From Centropus unirufus (Eukaryota; Chordata; Aves; Cuculiformes; Centropidae), in NCBI GenBank assembly GCA_013397695.1, contig VYZI01000083.1, positions 124,001 through 188,000 of the forward strand: a stretch of DNA of 64,000 bases, read 5' to 3'. Both the position numbers and the translations under genes were made by a program. Shown here one piece after another: positions 52,801 through 58,311 of this stretch. How positions within the stretch are numbered: position 1 is the first letter of the stretch; each line of letters begins with the position of its first letter. Under the pieces are notes generated by a model, which worked only from the letters and a program-made list of their open reading frames with translations, did not search any database and was not told where the DNA came from.

Positions 52801-53926
52801 CTCTTTTAAAGAGACATAAAGCATCCTCTGCAACCCTGCAGAAAGGAGCCGCTATCAAATGTTTCCAAAGCAACTGGGCTGAGCGTATAAATAAGCTGTA
52901 CATAAATTTAAGGGAGATAAAATCTTAACTGAAAAATATGGTATATTTGCAGTTAAAAGCTGGGCTGCTCAGAACTGAATGTTGTCAGCCTGTCTCTTTT
53001 TCCATTGCAGTTAATTAAGATTTCACCAACATGGAATGTTCCTAAAAGCCTGATTCGTCCCCCTAAGAAGAGGGGTGTTTCTCAGGCTCCCTGCAGAGTC
53101 AAACAGAGAGAAATAAGTCCCTAGGAAGTGTTGGAGTGCACCCACACAGCAGAACAGGGTCTCTGGGGTCAGAGCTCTGTGCACTGGGTGCGCACGTGCT
53201 CAGGCGCTCAGAGCTGTCACTGCTTTCAGGCACAGGCAAACCCCCTGGATGTTGGTGGCAGCAAGCAGTGGGCATCAACCCTGGAGAAGGCTCATTTGTA
53301 CAAGTCCTTGGCTCTAGAACAGCATTTTTAATCAGAGATGAACACACAGGTTTTTTTTTTTTTATCCACTACAATGGAATTTCTTCCCATTTTCCTGAAC
53401 TCCAAAATGTGCTCTAAATGGTTTTAATTCCTTTAGTCGCTGGACCTCCTGTAATGTAAGCCCCGTCTCTGTAAAATTAACAGATTTGATCTCTTAGCAA
53501 ATTAAACACCTCTTAACAATGTAATGAAGAAATGAGTATTTTTGAGATGAATGCTAGTTCATGGTCCCTGTTCCTTCACTCGAGTCACCCATCATGTCTT
53601 TTATATTCCCAAATGCATACGAGTGGGCAGAACTATTGCCTGACCTTGGGTACTTAAGGATCTGGTTTAGTGGTGGACAGGGACGGTTGGACTCGATGAT
53701 CTCAGAGGTCTTTACCAACCTGGTGATTCTGTGATTCTATTCTATGATTCTATGACCTGTAGCCTTGCTAAAACCCAGTGTGACCATATTGCTTGGATTT
53801 CTCTCTGCAGATGATCCTTCCTGTGTGGATTTCTTCACTTGGTGTCATCTGGTACCCCAGCACGGGGTCTGCAACCACAAATTTTATGGCAAGCAGTGTT
53901 GTAAATCATGCACAAAGAAGAACTGA
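4541..53926 (+). CDS. ADAMTS18: ADAMTS18 metalloprotease, 20 exons joined, 5' partial
   Basis: This is the overall gene span. The coding sequence is the join of 20 exons listed separately (3186 coding bases, 1061 residues plus stop). All 19 introns are GT-AG and all phases agree. Order of domains in the visible protein: propeptide 1-119, catalytic about 120-325, disintegrin-like about 325-425, TSR1 about 428-480, cysteine-rich about 480-600, spacer about 600-715, TSR2-6 about 715-1020, PLAC about 1024-1061. ADAMTS18 is a secreted extracellular-matrix zinc protease; mammalian work links it to eye and epithelial-organ development and to fibronectin matrix. The closest paralogue is ADAMTS16. I assign ADAMTS18 because the catalytic, cysteine-rich and spacer residues match my memory of human ADAMTS18 much more closely than ADAMTS16. 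Human ADAMTS18 has 1221 residues, so about 160 N-terminal residues (signal peptide and early propeptide) are expected upstream of this window. No frameshift or internal stop was seen. Confidence 0.96.
6868..7165 (-). repeat. CR1 LINE 3' fragment
   Basis: It begins TCATAGAATGGTTTGGAAGG, the reverse complement of the CR1 tail, and continues with the CCCCTGCCATGG and AACACCTCCAGGGATAGGG landmarks. It ends at AGCTTTCCTGTAGG, so the copy is cut at its 5' side. Confidence 0.95.
8591..8790 (+). CDS. ADAMTS18: ADAMTS18 exon B (propeptide end, furin site, catalytic start)
   Basis: 200 bases, residues 95-161. The first two bases complete the tyrosine codon begun in exon A, giving KKYAPKPP. The furin-type site RFKR is at 8653-8664 (residues 116-119); cleavage after it would release the mature enzyme in the secretory pathway. 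The catalytic domain opens with NVETLVVADKK and ends in YILTVMNM. An N-glycosylation sequon NVT lies just before the end. The exon ends in phase 0 at donor GTAAGC. The next intron (8791-9819) carries a plus-strand CR1 at 8981-9263. Confidence 0.97.
8981..9263 (+). repeat. CR1 LINE 3' fragment
   Basis: Landmarks are AGATTTAGACTAGATCTTAGG, CCATCCCTGGAGGTGTTCAAGG and CCCTTCCAACCC. The tail is degraded (TTCCATGATCCTATGG). It lies in the intron between exons B and C. Confidence 0.95.
9820..9903 (+). CDS. ADAMTS18: ADAMTS18 exon C (catalytic domain)
   Basis: 84 bases, exactly 28 codons, residues 162-189, phase 0 at both ends. It encodes a conserved catalytic-domain stretch beginning VSSLFKDGTIGSDIN and ending LLLEQEP. 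Acceptor is TTGCAG and donor GTAAGT. The 859-base intron that follows (9904-10762) holds nothing I recognise. Confidence 0.96.
10763..10922 (+). CDS. ADAMTS18: ADAMTS18 exon D (catalytic domain)
   Basis: 160 bases, residues 190-243, phase 0 in and one base out. It starts GGLLINHHADQSLNSFCQW and contains the KNGKRHDHAILLTG strand typical of ADAMTS catalytic domains, then DICSWKNEPCDTL. The cysteines here form catalytic-domain disulfides in the family. The donor is GTATGG, a weaker match to consensus than the others. The 599-base intron (10923-11521) shows no recognised element. Confidence 0.96.
11522..11627 (+). CDS. ADAMTS18: ADAMTS18 exon E (zinc-binding motif, first part)
   Basis: 106 bases, residues 243-278. 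It encodes FAPISGMCSKYRSC, then the approach helix INEDTGLGLAFTIA and the start of the zinc motif HESGHN. The two first zinc-ligand histidines (residues 273 and 277) and the catalytic glutamate (274) are present, so the active site looks intact. The asparagine codon that follows is split by the intron. The 4.2-kb intron (11628-15806) contains two minus-strand CR1 copies (11775-12280 and 13895-14350); the remainder is unremarkable A/T-rich sequence. Confidence 0.97.
11775..12280 (-). repeat. CR1 LINE 3' fragment, about 500 bp
   Basis: It starts with the inverted tail AAAATGGTTTGGATTGGAAGG and extends further into the element than most copies here, past GAGGTGCTTCAGCCCTTGG (antisense of the end of the reverse transcriptase frame). 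Antisense translation gives recognisable pieces such as EEATKMIQGLKHLCYE, typical of the CR1 ORF2 C-terminus. Confidence 0.94.
13895..14350 (-). repeat. CR1 LINE 3' fragment, second subfamily
   Basis: It begins AAATCATAGAATTGCTTGG and continues with GGTTGGAAAAGACTTTTGAG and TGAGGTCTCCCCTCAGCCTC. The tail differs from the copy at 11775, suggesting another CR1 subfamily. Antisense translation includes IEAVEHVQRRARELGKGLE, as in the ORF2 end. Confidence 0.92.
15807..15944 (+). CDS. ADAMTS18: ADAMTS18 exon F (third zinc ligand and Met-turn)
   Basis: 138 bases, residues 278-324. The single first base completes the split asparagine codon, giving HESGHNFGMIHD across the junction; the third zinc-ligand histidine is residue 283 (15820-15822). 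The Met-turn follows as GNIMSPTLTG with its methionine at 15865-15867, as in active metzincins. The exon ends YLNKFL plus two bases of a serine codon. Donor is GTGAGT. The 754-base intron (15945-16698) shows no recognised element. Confidence 0.97.
16699..16852 (+). CDS. ADAMTS18: ADAMTS18 exon G (catalytic end, disintegrin-like start)
   Basis: 154 bases, residues 324-375, one base in and phase 0 out. It encodes ACLIDEPKQTGQYKYPEKLPG, the link between catalytic and disintegrin-like regions, followed by GQIYDADTQCKWQFG and LCNLNFVK. This pattern, with LPGxxYDADxQCxxxFG, is a family hallmark. The disintegrin-like region in ADAMTS proteins supports substrate binding rather than integrin binding. 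The 985-base intron (16853-17837) shows no recognised element. Confidence 0.96.
17838..17933 (+). CDS. ADAMTS18: ADAMTS18 exon H (disintegrin-like domain)
   Basis: 96 bases, exactly 32 codons, residues 376-407, phase 0 at both ends. It encodes DICKSLWCHKVGHRCETKF and then MPAAEGTACGLSM, with four regularly spaced cysteines. The donor is GTAAGT. The following intron (17934-19288, 1355 bases) contains two CR1 pieces placed with their 5' sides facing each other (18568-18915 minus; 19026-19084 plus). Confidence 0.96.
18568..18915 (-). repeat. CR1 LINE 3' fragment
   Basis: It begins with the inverted tail ATAGAATTATGG, then AGAGACCTCCAAAATCATCC and GATGAGGTCTCCCCTCAGCC. It lies opposite the plus-strand tail at 19026-19084 in the same intron. 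Confidence 0.9.
19026..19084 (+). repeat. Short CR1 3' tail
   Basis: Only about 60 bases: GGTGATCTCAGAGGTC, TTTTCCAACC and CCATGATTCTATGA. This is the terminal part of a CR1 in plus orientation. The bases between it and the preceding minus-strand copy are not assigned. Confidence 0.8.
19289..19437 (+). CDS. ADAMTS18: ADAMTS18 exon I (disintegrin end, TSR1)
   Basis: 149 bases, residues 408-457. After WCRRGQCVKYG the exon encodes the central thrombospondin repeat, starting GQWSAWSEWSECTRTCGGGV. The overlapping WxxW pattern is the known signal for C-mannosylation and CTRTCGGG fits the O-fucosylation consensus. The lysine codon at the end is split (AA|G) before donor GTAAGC. The following 3.05-kb intron (19438-22491) holds no CR1; it has a short poly-G run near 21180 and otherwise nothing I can name. 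Confidence 0.97.
22492..22664 (+). CDS. ADAMTS18: ADAMTS18 exon J (TSR1 end, cysteine-rich start)
   Basis: 173 bases, residues 457-515, one base in and one base out. It finishes TSR1 with PQYGGKFCQGSSRIYQLCN and enters the cysteine-rich domain with DFRAQQCAEYNSKPFRGWYY, the FRxxQC-type opening seen across ADAMTS proteins. The glutamate codon at the end is split. The following 2.76-kb intron (22665-25424) holds a long CR1 (23365-24253) and a (TA)n tract (24306-24376). Confidence 0.96.
23365..24253 (+). repeat. Long CR1 LINE fragment with ORF2 remnant, about 890 bp
   Basis: The longest CR1 here. Its 5' half retains the end of the reverse transcriptase frame, broken by shifts (pieces like AEDTRLCGTVDLLEG, KAKCWVLHFSYN and EKDLGVLL are readable in different frames). 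The 3' half has the standard tail landmarks, ending CCTGTGATTCTTCTATG. It is not capable of movement. An A/T microsatellite lies shortly after it. Confidence 0.92.
24306..24376. repeat. (TA)n / (CA)n-type microsatellite
   Basis: About 70 bases of alternating purine-pyrimidine sequence, mostly TA steps with interspersed TGCACA and TGTG steps. Such tracts are length-variable and can adopt unusual structures. Confidence 0.9.
25425..25555 (+). CDS. ADAMTS18: ADAMTS18 exon K (cysteine-rich domain)
   Basis: 131 bases, residues 515-558, two bases in and phase 0 out. It encodes EEDRCKLYCTAEDFDFFFAM, then KVKDGTPCSPNKYDVCIDGICE. Cysteine spacing is that of the ADAMTS cysteine-rich module. The next intron is only 145 bases (25556-25700), the shortest in the gene, with a T-rich run inside it. 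Confidence 0.97.
25701..25824 (+). CDS. ADAMTS18: ADAMTS18 exon L (cysteine-rich end, spacer start)
   Basis: 124 bases, residues 559-600, phase 0 in and one base out. It encodes QVGCDHGLGSKAVLDACGVC and KGDNSTCKFFKGQYL; the CGVCxGDNSTC motif closes the cysteine-rich module in this family and NST is a glycosylation sequon. CDHGLGSKA is one of the stretches that favours ADAMTS18 over ADAMTS16. The 1466-base intron after it (25825-27290) carries a plus-strand CR1 (26661-26948). Confidence 0.97.
26661..26948 (+). repeat. CR1 LINE 3' fragment
   Basis: Landmarks: GTAGTGATAGGACAAGGGGG, AGACATTAGGAAGAAATTCT, CCATCCCTGGAGGTGTTCAA and the tail CCATGATTCTGTGATG. It lies in the intron between exons L and M. 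Confidence 0.95.
27291..27535 (+). CDS. ADAMTS18: ADAMTS18 exon M (spacer)
   Basis: 245 bases, residues 600-681, two bases in and phase 0 out. It holds most of the cysteine-free spacer: VPAGARSIQLQEM, STSYLAVRSLTRRYYLTGDW, DWPGKFSFAGTVFDYQRSFN and GPTNETLVFE with an N-glycosylation sequon. The first half of the exon is visibly more GC-rich than flanking intron. In ADAMTS proteins the spacer contributes to matrix and substrate recognition. It is followed by the 10.5-kb intron described separately. Confidence 0.97.
28268..28590 (+). repeat. CR1 LINE 3' fragment
   Basis: It starts near CTTCCAGTGCTTAAGG and passes GGTTTTAAGCTGAAAGAGG and GTGTTCAAGGCCAGATTGG before ending CCATGATTCTCTGA. It is 5'-truncated at nearly the same point as the copies at 42858 and 58001, indicating a shared subfamily. 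Confidence 0.94.
31147..31181 (-). repeat. Very short CR1 3' tip
   Basis: AATCACAGAATCTCTAGG followed by TTGGAAAAGATCTTTT matches only the last 35 or so bases of a CR1 in reverse. It is separated from the next CR1 by about 100 unassigned bases. Confidence 0.65.
31286..31740 (-). repeat. CR1 LINE 3' fragment, distinct subfamily
   Basis: It opens with CCTGAGTTGGATGGACCATC and GGCACAGGACACCCC, typical of a CR1 subfamily with a different tail, then runs through TGAGGTCTCCCCTCAGTCTC and CTTCTCCAGGCTGAACAGCC towards the ORF2 end. Confidence 0.88.
32841..33096 (+). repeat. CR1 LINE 3' fragment
   Basis: Landmarks: GGGAAGATTTAGACTAGACG, GGTTGCCCAGGGAAGTGG, GTCCCTGCCCATGGCAGG and the tail ACCATTCTATTATTCTAAT. 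Confidence 0.95.
37992..38133 (+). CDS. ADAMTS18: ADAMTS18 exon N (spacer end, TSR2 start)
   Basis: 142 bases, residues 682-729, phase 0 in and one base out. It encodes ILLQGKNPGIAWEYTFAK, a basic linker with an NKT sequon, then RSYSWVTVQSECSATCAGG, the start of TSR2. The linker is the part of this exon least like human as I recall it. The donor is GTAGGT; a second GT (38138) lies four bases downstream and would shift the frame if used. The 1.5-kb intron (38134-39658) has no recognised element. Confidence 0.95.
39659..39785 (+). CDS. ADAMTS18: ADAMTS18 exon O (TSR2)
   Basis: 127 bases, residues 729-771, two bases in and two out. It encodes GHITAKAICLEDHRTQVNSS, FCGPRLKPLTETKPCNTNPC and the start of the next repeat; NSS is a sequon. 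The last two bases (TA) pair with the first base of exon P to make tyrosine. Reading past the donor would hit TAG and TAA at once. The following 5.1-kb intron (39786-44915) is repeat-dense, with CR1 pieces at 40688-40915, 40916-40975, 41540-42060 and 42858-43194. Confidence 0.95.
40688..40915 (+). repeat. CR1 LINE 3' fragment lacking its terminal tail
   Basis: It has AAGCAGAAAGAGGGGAGATT, CCATCCCTGGAGGTGTTCC and CCATGGCAGGGGGTTGGAAC, then stops at TTTGAGGTCCC without the usual CTTCCAACC and ATTCTATGA end. It is joined directly to an antisense ORF2 piece. Confidence 0.92.
40916..40975 (-). repeat. CR1 ORF2 (reverse transcriptase) fragment, antisense
   Basis: Read on the minus strand, it encodes DEGIEWTLGKLADNTKL, closely similar to the CR1 reverse transcriptase region around its catalytic ADD motif (here altered to ADN). 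The minus-strand fragment abuts the truncated plus-strand CR1 with no spacer. Confidence 0.78.
41540..42060 (+). repeat. CR1 LINE fragment, about 520 bp
   Basis: It begins in the ORF2 end (ATTCTGCCCCTCTACTCTGC, a conserved CR1 stretch; readable pieces include EEVTKMVQELEHLCYEGRLK) and runs to the tail AACCCAAACCATTCTGTGA. It is one of the more complete copies here. Confidence 0.95.
42858..43194 (+). repeat. CR1 LINE 3' fragment
   Basis: Very regular copy: AAAGGGGCTCCAGGAAAGC, GGTTTTAAGCTGACAGAGG, CCATCCCTGGAGGTGTTCAA, CCATGGCAGGGGGTTGGAAC and a tail ATTCTGTGGTTCTGTAATTC. Confidence 0.96.
44916..45120 (+). CDS. ADAMTS18: ADAMTS18 exon P (TSR3, TSR4 start)
   Basis: 205 bases, residues 771-839, one base in and phase 0 out. 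It encodes STGEWSACSKSCGGGQQSR, LIQCVQKRAFQREEVVAHSL, CPVSTPAQVQMCNGQDCPP, and the start of TSR4 (EWSPAPWSQ). The acceptor is CTAAG, the only one not ending CAG or TAG. CSKSCGGG fits the O-fucose consensus. The intron 45121-47686 contains a minus-strand CR1 (46141-46465). Confidence 0.96.
46141..46465 (-). repeat. CR1 LINE 3' fragment
   Basis: It begins CATAGAATCATGGAATACTT, then CCCCTGTCATGGGCAGGG, AACCTGGCCTTGGACACCTC and TCTCAATCTCCCCTCTTTCA. It ends at AGCCCCTTTAAACACTGG, the same 5' limit as several plus-strand copies. Confidence 0.96.
47687..47878 (+). CDS. ADAMTS18: ADAMTS18 exon Q (TSR4, TSR5 start)
   Basis: 192 bases, 64 codons, residues 840-903, phase 0 at both ends. It encodes CSKTCGRGVKKRDVYCKS, a LPESLC segment, QICVLGRCPKNDRLQW and the start of TSR5 (VISSWSE). 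CSKTCGRG fits the O-fucose consensus. The intron after it is only 366 bases (47879-48244) and has no recognised repeat. Confidence 0.97.
48245..48457 (+). CDS. ADAMTS18: ADAMTS18 exon R (TSR5, TSR6 start)
   Basis: 213 bases, 71 codons, residues 904-974, phase 0 at both ends. It encodes CSASCGPGMQKRELKCGEK, ITFPQRRCRNIKKPNANLEE, ACNKGACPSQTLYNM and the start of TSR6 (VSGWYSSPWQQ). The donor GTAGGA is a weaker consensus match. The 1337-base intron (48458-49794) shows no element I recognise. Confidence 0.97.
49795..49942 (+). CDS. ADAMTS18: ADAMTS18 exon S (TSR6)
   Basis: 148 bases, residues 975-1024, phase 0 in and one base out. It encodes CTVTCGGGVQTRSVQCLSQG, then a short segment ending AVLRACNTNFCPVPVKR. 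CTVTCGGG fits the O-fucose consensus. The intron after it (49943-53810) contains plus-strand CR1 pieces at 50765-50965 and 53650-53754, the second ending only 56 bases before the last exon. Confidence 0.96.
50765..50965 (+). repeat. CR1 LINE 3' fragment
   Basis: GATTGGACATTAGGAAAACA, CCCATCCCTGGAGGGGTTTG, TTAGGGATCTGGTTTAGTGG and GGTTGGACTCAAGGATCTCA mark a CR1 of the subfamily also seen at 53650. The tail is degraded. Confidence 0.9.
53650..53754 (+). repeat. CR1 LINE 3' fragment close to the last exon
   Basis: TACTTAAGGATCTGGTTTAG, GACGGTTGGACTCGATGATC and CTCAGAGGTC lead to a long terminal 8-base repeat array (variants of GATTCTAT). It ends 56 bases before the PLAC exon at 53811. Confidence 0.92.
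53811..53926 (+). CDS. ADAMTS18: ADAMTS18 last coding exon (PLAC domain, stop)
   Basis: 116 coding bases including TGA at 53924-53926, residues 1024-1061. It encodes the PLAC (protease and lacunin) domain: DDPSCVDFFTWCHLVPQHGV, then CNHKFYGKQCCKSCTKKN. Six cysteines are present, as expected for PLAC. The acceptor is preceded by a pyrimidine-rich tract (TTTCTCTCTGCAG). The short basic tail after the last cysteine is the protein's natural C-terminus. Confidence 0.98.
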
Positions 53927-55566
53927 TGGCAGTGGGTTATCTGAACCATTCGGGGACCAGATTATCTTTTCCAGTTTACGCTGGAATTAACTTTGCTTTG
54001 AGGCAAGACATGGAGCCACAGGAACCACCGGTGGAGGAGATGTTTTTTCCAAGAGAATGTCTGAGGTACGGTAACGGTTGGATATGTTGAAAAGGAATGG
54101 TTCTTTTCATTTATTTCTTTGCTGACCTCATTACAGTACAGGGTACTATGGATCACTTGAACACTGGGACTCGCGGGGCAGTTCTTCCTTGACAAGTGAA
54201 GGACATCAAGACAAGGAAGCCTTTTCTCACTCATTGACCTGCATGCAAAGCAAAAGAGGCTGGGAGCTCGAGGAGCAAGGTTACAGCTGGGCAGTGTGAC
54301 AGAGGGGACTATCAAAGACTGCTCTTGTCCCAGGGTAAGGGAGCTGTTTGCTGCCAGTGGCACCGGAAGCCACTCCAACGGCTGTTGGGAGAGAGCAGCG
54401 TCACGCGTGTGACCACACAAAGTAAATGGTGCACTACAAAGATATATGGTGCTTCTCTATCAGACTTGCTGCTGGAAAAGCAAGTCTCGCATCTTGCGTT
54501 TATTGTTCTGAAGAATTCATTTTCTGCTTTGTGAAGAAACTCAGAGGTGGTTAACTAGTAACTTGGAATGTATTCCTAGAAATATTCCGCACTAGAGTGG
54601 TTGGACTTTTGATATTGCTGTGCTACAAGTAAGATAGAATTTCATATCTCAACTAACTCAAGGAACTCAGATTTATTGAGCTCAATGGTTATGTTTTCAA
54701 TTTTCTAAGCTCATTAGATATGTAATTTTAAAACTTAAACTTGCTATTTTAAAGTAGTGTTTTTCAGAAGCTACATTATTTGAATGCCAAGATACTGAGG
54801 AATGTCTTCCTTTTAATCTCAGACCTCTCGTCTGTTACCCAAGGGAAACAACAAGAATCTTACAGGCCATTAATTCATGCCAAACTTCTCAAAACAGTTA
54901 CTTATTCATGCAGGTTACATGAAAAGGCAGGACATAGTGAACTGGATGACTTAGGCTTATCAACTGCAAGTAAATTCTGTTTTTAAACCTCCTCCTAGTG
55001 CTTTCCGTAGTTCAGAAGCCACCAGCAGACACAAGAGATGTAAACCTAACACTGTCTGTCATCCTGCAGCATCAAGAAGTTCAGTGATGCTATAGATCAA
55101 ATGACACAATTCAAAGAGTTTCTGCATTGGGAAAAAAAATCCCCGGCCCATTTGCCAAACCCGTGCCGAGACAGAGCTGGCTTCTCCTGTAATTTTGTGG
55201 GGAGCACTCATGAGGGACATAATTGATCTCATTCCACCCAAGGCCACAGCTTCGTTTGATGAATGTAGTTCAGTTTTACTGTTTGTTTAAAGTATCAGGT
55301 CAGGGTAGGATTAGCCAGCTCAGCACTAATGCCAGACGGTGGTCACTGAAAATTAGCAGTTCCTTTTGCAAAAATTTAAATGAAAACCGTGGATTCGGTG
55401 ATACTTTAAGAAATGATGATTGGAAACATAGCTCAACCTACACCACTCTGCCTTGATAATGGACATTTTGTAATGATAACTTTTTTTTTCTAGGAAAAAA
55501 GGGGTTCTTTTTTTGTTATAAGTGTGTCCTTTTTATTATTTTATGTAAAAAAATTAATTTATTAAT

Positions 55567-55696
55567 NNNNNNNNNNNNNNNNNNNNNNNNNNNNNNNNNN
55601 NNNNNNNNNNNNNNNNNNNNNNNNNNNNNNNNNNNNNNNNNNNNNNNNNNNNNNNNNNNNNNNNNNNNNNNNNNNNNNNNNNNNNNNNNNNNNNNN
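55567..55696. other. Assembly gap (130 Ns)
   Basis: A run of 130 unknown bases, flanked by T- and A-rich sequence. It falls inside the probable 3' UTR. Whether its length is real or a placeholder cannot be told. Confidence 0.99.
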
Positions 55697-55712
55697 ATTT
55701 TATAAGCTTTGT

Positions 55713-55718
55713 AATAAA
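55713..55718 (+). terminator. Polyadenylation signal AATAAA, candidate 1
   Basis: Canonical hexamer 1.8 kb after the ADAMTS18 stop codon, just past the gap. The setting (A/T-rich, with T-rich sequence following) suits an mRNA 3' end. Confidence 0.45.
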
Positions 55719-55761
55719 ATACTCTAACTGTTTCATTATATTTGGAATTGTAAAATTAATG

Positions 55762-55767
55762 AATAAA
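55762..55767 (+). terminator. Polyadenylation signal AATAAA, candidate 2
   Basis: Second canonical hexamer 49 bases after the first, followed by a G/T-containing stretch (GGAGGTTATAAGT) that could serve as downstream element. Close pairs of signals are common at vertebrate gene ends. Confidence 0.45.
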
Positions 55768-58000
55768 ATATGGAGGTTATAAGTCAATATTGAGTAACAG
55801 AAGTAGTGCATGCATTCCTTTGCAATTGTGTTGGTCCCATAGTGCCTCCAAGTAAAAAACCATCCCATTTTCTGCTGGCTGACATCTGTGCCTCCCAACT
55901 TCAGCCAGATCTGTGAAGGGGTGGTGACAAAAGCTGCCCTTAGGAAAAGCCTGGTCCTTAGGGCAGTGGCAATCTTGCCACCATAGCTAAGGGTGACCTC
56001 TGCCTAACCATGTCCCCATCACTCAGGTCTTGTAGGGGTTAATGCTGGTGAGGATGTGAGTGTTAACAAGCTGTTATGATGAATGGGATGGAGGTCAGGC
56101 CTCCAGGCACTCAAAGTCAGGCCAATGTGCTAAGGTCATGTGAAACTCCTCTGCTTTGGAAGGTCCCATTGTGCGAGGAATGCACGCCCGCCCGGGTATT
56201 CAGCACACTGAATGTATCACAGTTGCCTTTTAGTAGCAGAAGATGCTTCTCATTCAAATCCTTACCCTACCCTTGAAGCAGCTGGCTTGGACTGTGCCCA
56301 TTTCAGACAAAAAAAAAAGGAACAAGATGTCATGGTTTTATTTTCAGACCAACACAAAAGCTAAAATACACAAAAATGCAGTTGCCCTGCTTGCACAGGA
56401 CAAAGCGGACCAAGGGCAGGGGACATTTGTGTCTCACGGAGCCAGTGGGATTCTTCCCTGCAAGGTGGTTTGCAAGGGAAGAAGCTTCACTCAACATCAC
56501 ATTAGGCTTTGCAGCCTCTCTCATCTGCCTGGAGATATGTCTTAAGAGCTACTCAGCTAAGAGGTTTCCAAGCCAGTACTCAGCAGGGGCTACTCCAGTT
56601 TACTGGATCATTTTATATTTATATTTTCTAACATGCATTTGCAGCATTTCCCTTCATTCCCCATCACTCTGTTCTCTGACAACAGCAAGTGTTGTAGAGC
56701 ACTGTTCATAGGAAGCATGGAGCGTGCTTCTGACTCACAGCACAATCCAGCAGGCGCTAATGAACAATGGATCAGGCTGGTCCTGAAGGGTTCCCAGCAA
56801 GTGCTCAGTGGAACATGCCTTGGACTAGTGATTTAGATAATTGATATGCCCACACAACTTCAGGCTCTATAGTGCTTTGTGTTCTGGGCTGGAATTTTGG
56901 AATCAAAATGAACTGATGGTTTTCAGTGAATTACAGTGTTGGAAATGGATGTTGAAAGAGGAAATATTGCATAAAGATGTGCTATTGTATGGTTGGATCA
57001 CCCCCAAGTCCACAACTGTTTTAGTGCTGAGCCCTTACAGTGGTATTTGCTCTACAAAGCTTGGCAGTTTTCTGTGTATTGCTGCAAGGCTTACTTTATG
57101 AAGCAGAATGGGGTCTTTTCACAAAGGAATAGCTTGGTTTCCTGTAGTCAGATTTCATCACTCAGGTAAAGGATGCATCTGCCTAAAACTCAAACAGTTC
57201 TTTAATGAATGGCTTGATTGTGTAAATCAAACTCAGCTATCTCGGATGCCCAGAAGACATGAAGTGCTGGAGACAGATGAACGCTTCCCTGCATGTGATT
57301 TTATGGTAACATGATCCACATCCCACATTTCCTTTATTTTTCAGCAAACCCTACTCAACAGCATCAATAAAATAATTAATATAACTACTAAATGCAAGTT
57401 TACTGAGTCACTGGGGTCCCATTGTGCACGACGCTGTGTGCACGTCATGAAAGGCTCACAGACCTGAATGCACAGCAAGAAGCAATGGGAAGAGAACACG
57501 TGAGCCCAGTGTGAATGGGAGAGGTGCTGCTGGGGGCTCACTGGACGCTACAGTGCACTTCAAAGGCAGCTCCATGCAGATAAGAGCAGAAAGAGCGCTC
57601 CTGAGGACCTTCATCCTGACTCTGACTCGAAAGCAAACACTGAGCCTTGCTGAGGTGGAAGAAGGCAGTGGAGAAGCCGGGATACAGAGGAACAAATCAC
57701 AAATGAAATGTGGTCAGTGCTGAGTCCTAACCAGGACAGTGACTGCTGCTGACCCTGTGAATGACTCTTGATAACCTGGGGACTACAGAGATGTGAAGTG
57801 TTGGGTAGGTCCGTAAGCCTTCTTTTCCAATCAGAAAGAGTTCGGAAATAAGGAGATGCAGCTACTGGAAAATACCTTCAGTTCCTCCCCAGCCAATATT
57901 ATATAGACACCAACCACATCGGGCTGACTGTCCTCTCCACTTCCTGCAAGCTGACCACTACTGTAACAGAGACAAGAGAAGACTCCAGGGAGAACATAGA

Positions 58001-58311
58001 ACAGCCTCCCAGTACTAAAAGGGGCTCCAGGAAAGTTGGAGAGGGTCTCTTGATCAGGGAGTTATGGGAAAGGATGTTAGGGAATGGTTTTAAGCTGAAA
58101 GAGGAGAGATTGAGATGAGATCTTAGGGAGAGACATTTGTTAGTGAGGGTGGGAAGGCCCCGGTCCAGGTTGCCCAGAGAAAAGGTGGCTGCCCCATCGC
58201 TGCAGGTGTTCAGGGCCAGGTTGGATGGGGCTTTGAGTCCCCTGACCCAGTGAATGGAAGGGGCTGGAACTGGATGGGCTTTAAGGTCCTTTTCAACCCA
58301 AAGCATTCTAT
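58001..58311 (+). repeat. CR1 LINE 3' fragment
   Basis: It has AAAAGGGGCTCCAGGAAAG, GGTTTTAAGCTGAAAGAGG, GGTTGCCCAGAGAAAAGG and the tail TTTTCAACCCAAAGCATTCT. It lies downstream of ADAMTS18. Confidence 0.95.

Larger units (their letters stand above)
53927..55785 (+). other. ADAMTS18: ADAMTS18 3' untranslated region (extent inferred)
   Basis: This runs from the stop codon through a 130-base gap to the two AATAAA signals. It is A/T-rich with long T runs near 55480-55560 and has no open frame of interest and no repeat I recognise. The end at about 55785 is inferred by placing cleavage 15-20 bases after the second AATAAA; a transcript end before the gap is also possible. Confidence 0.55.
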
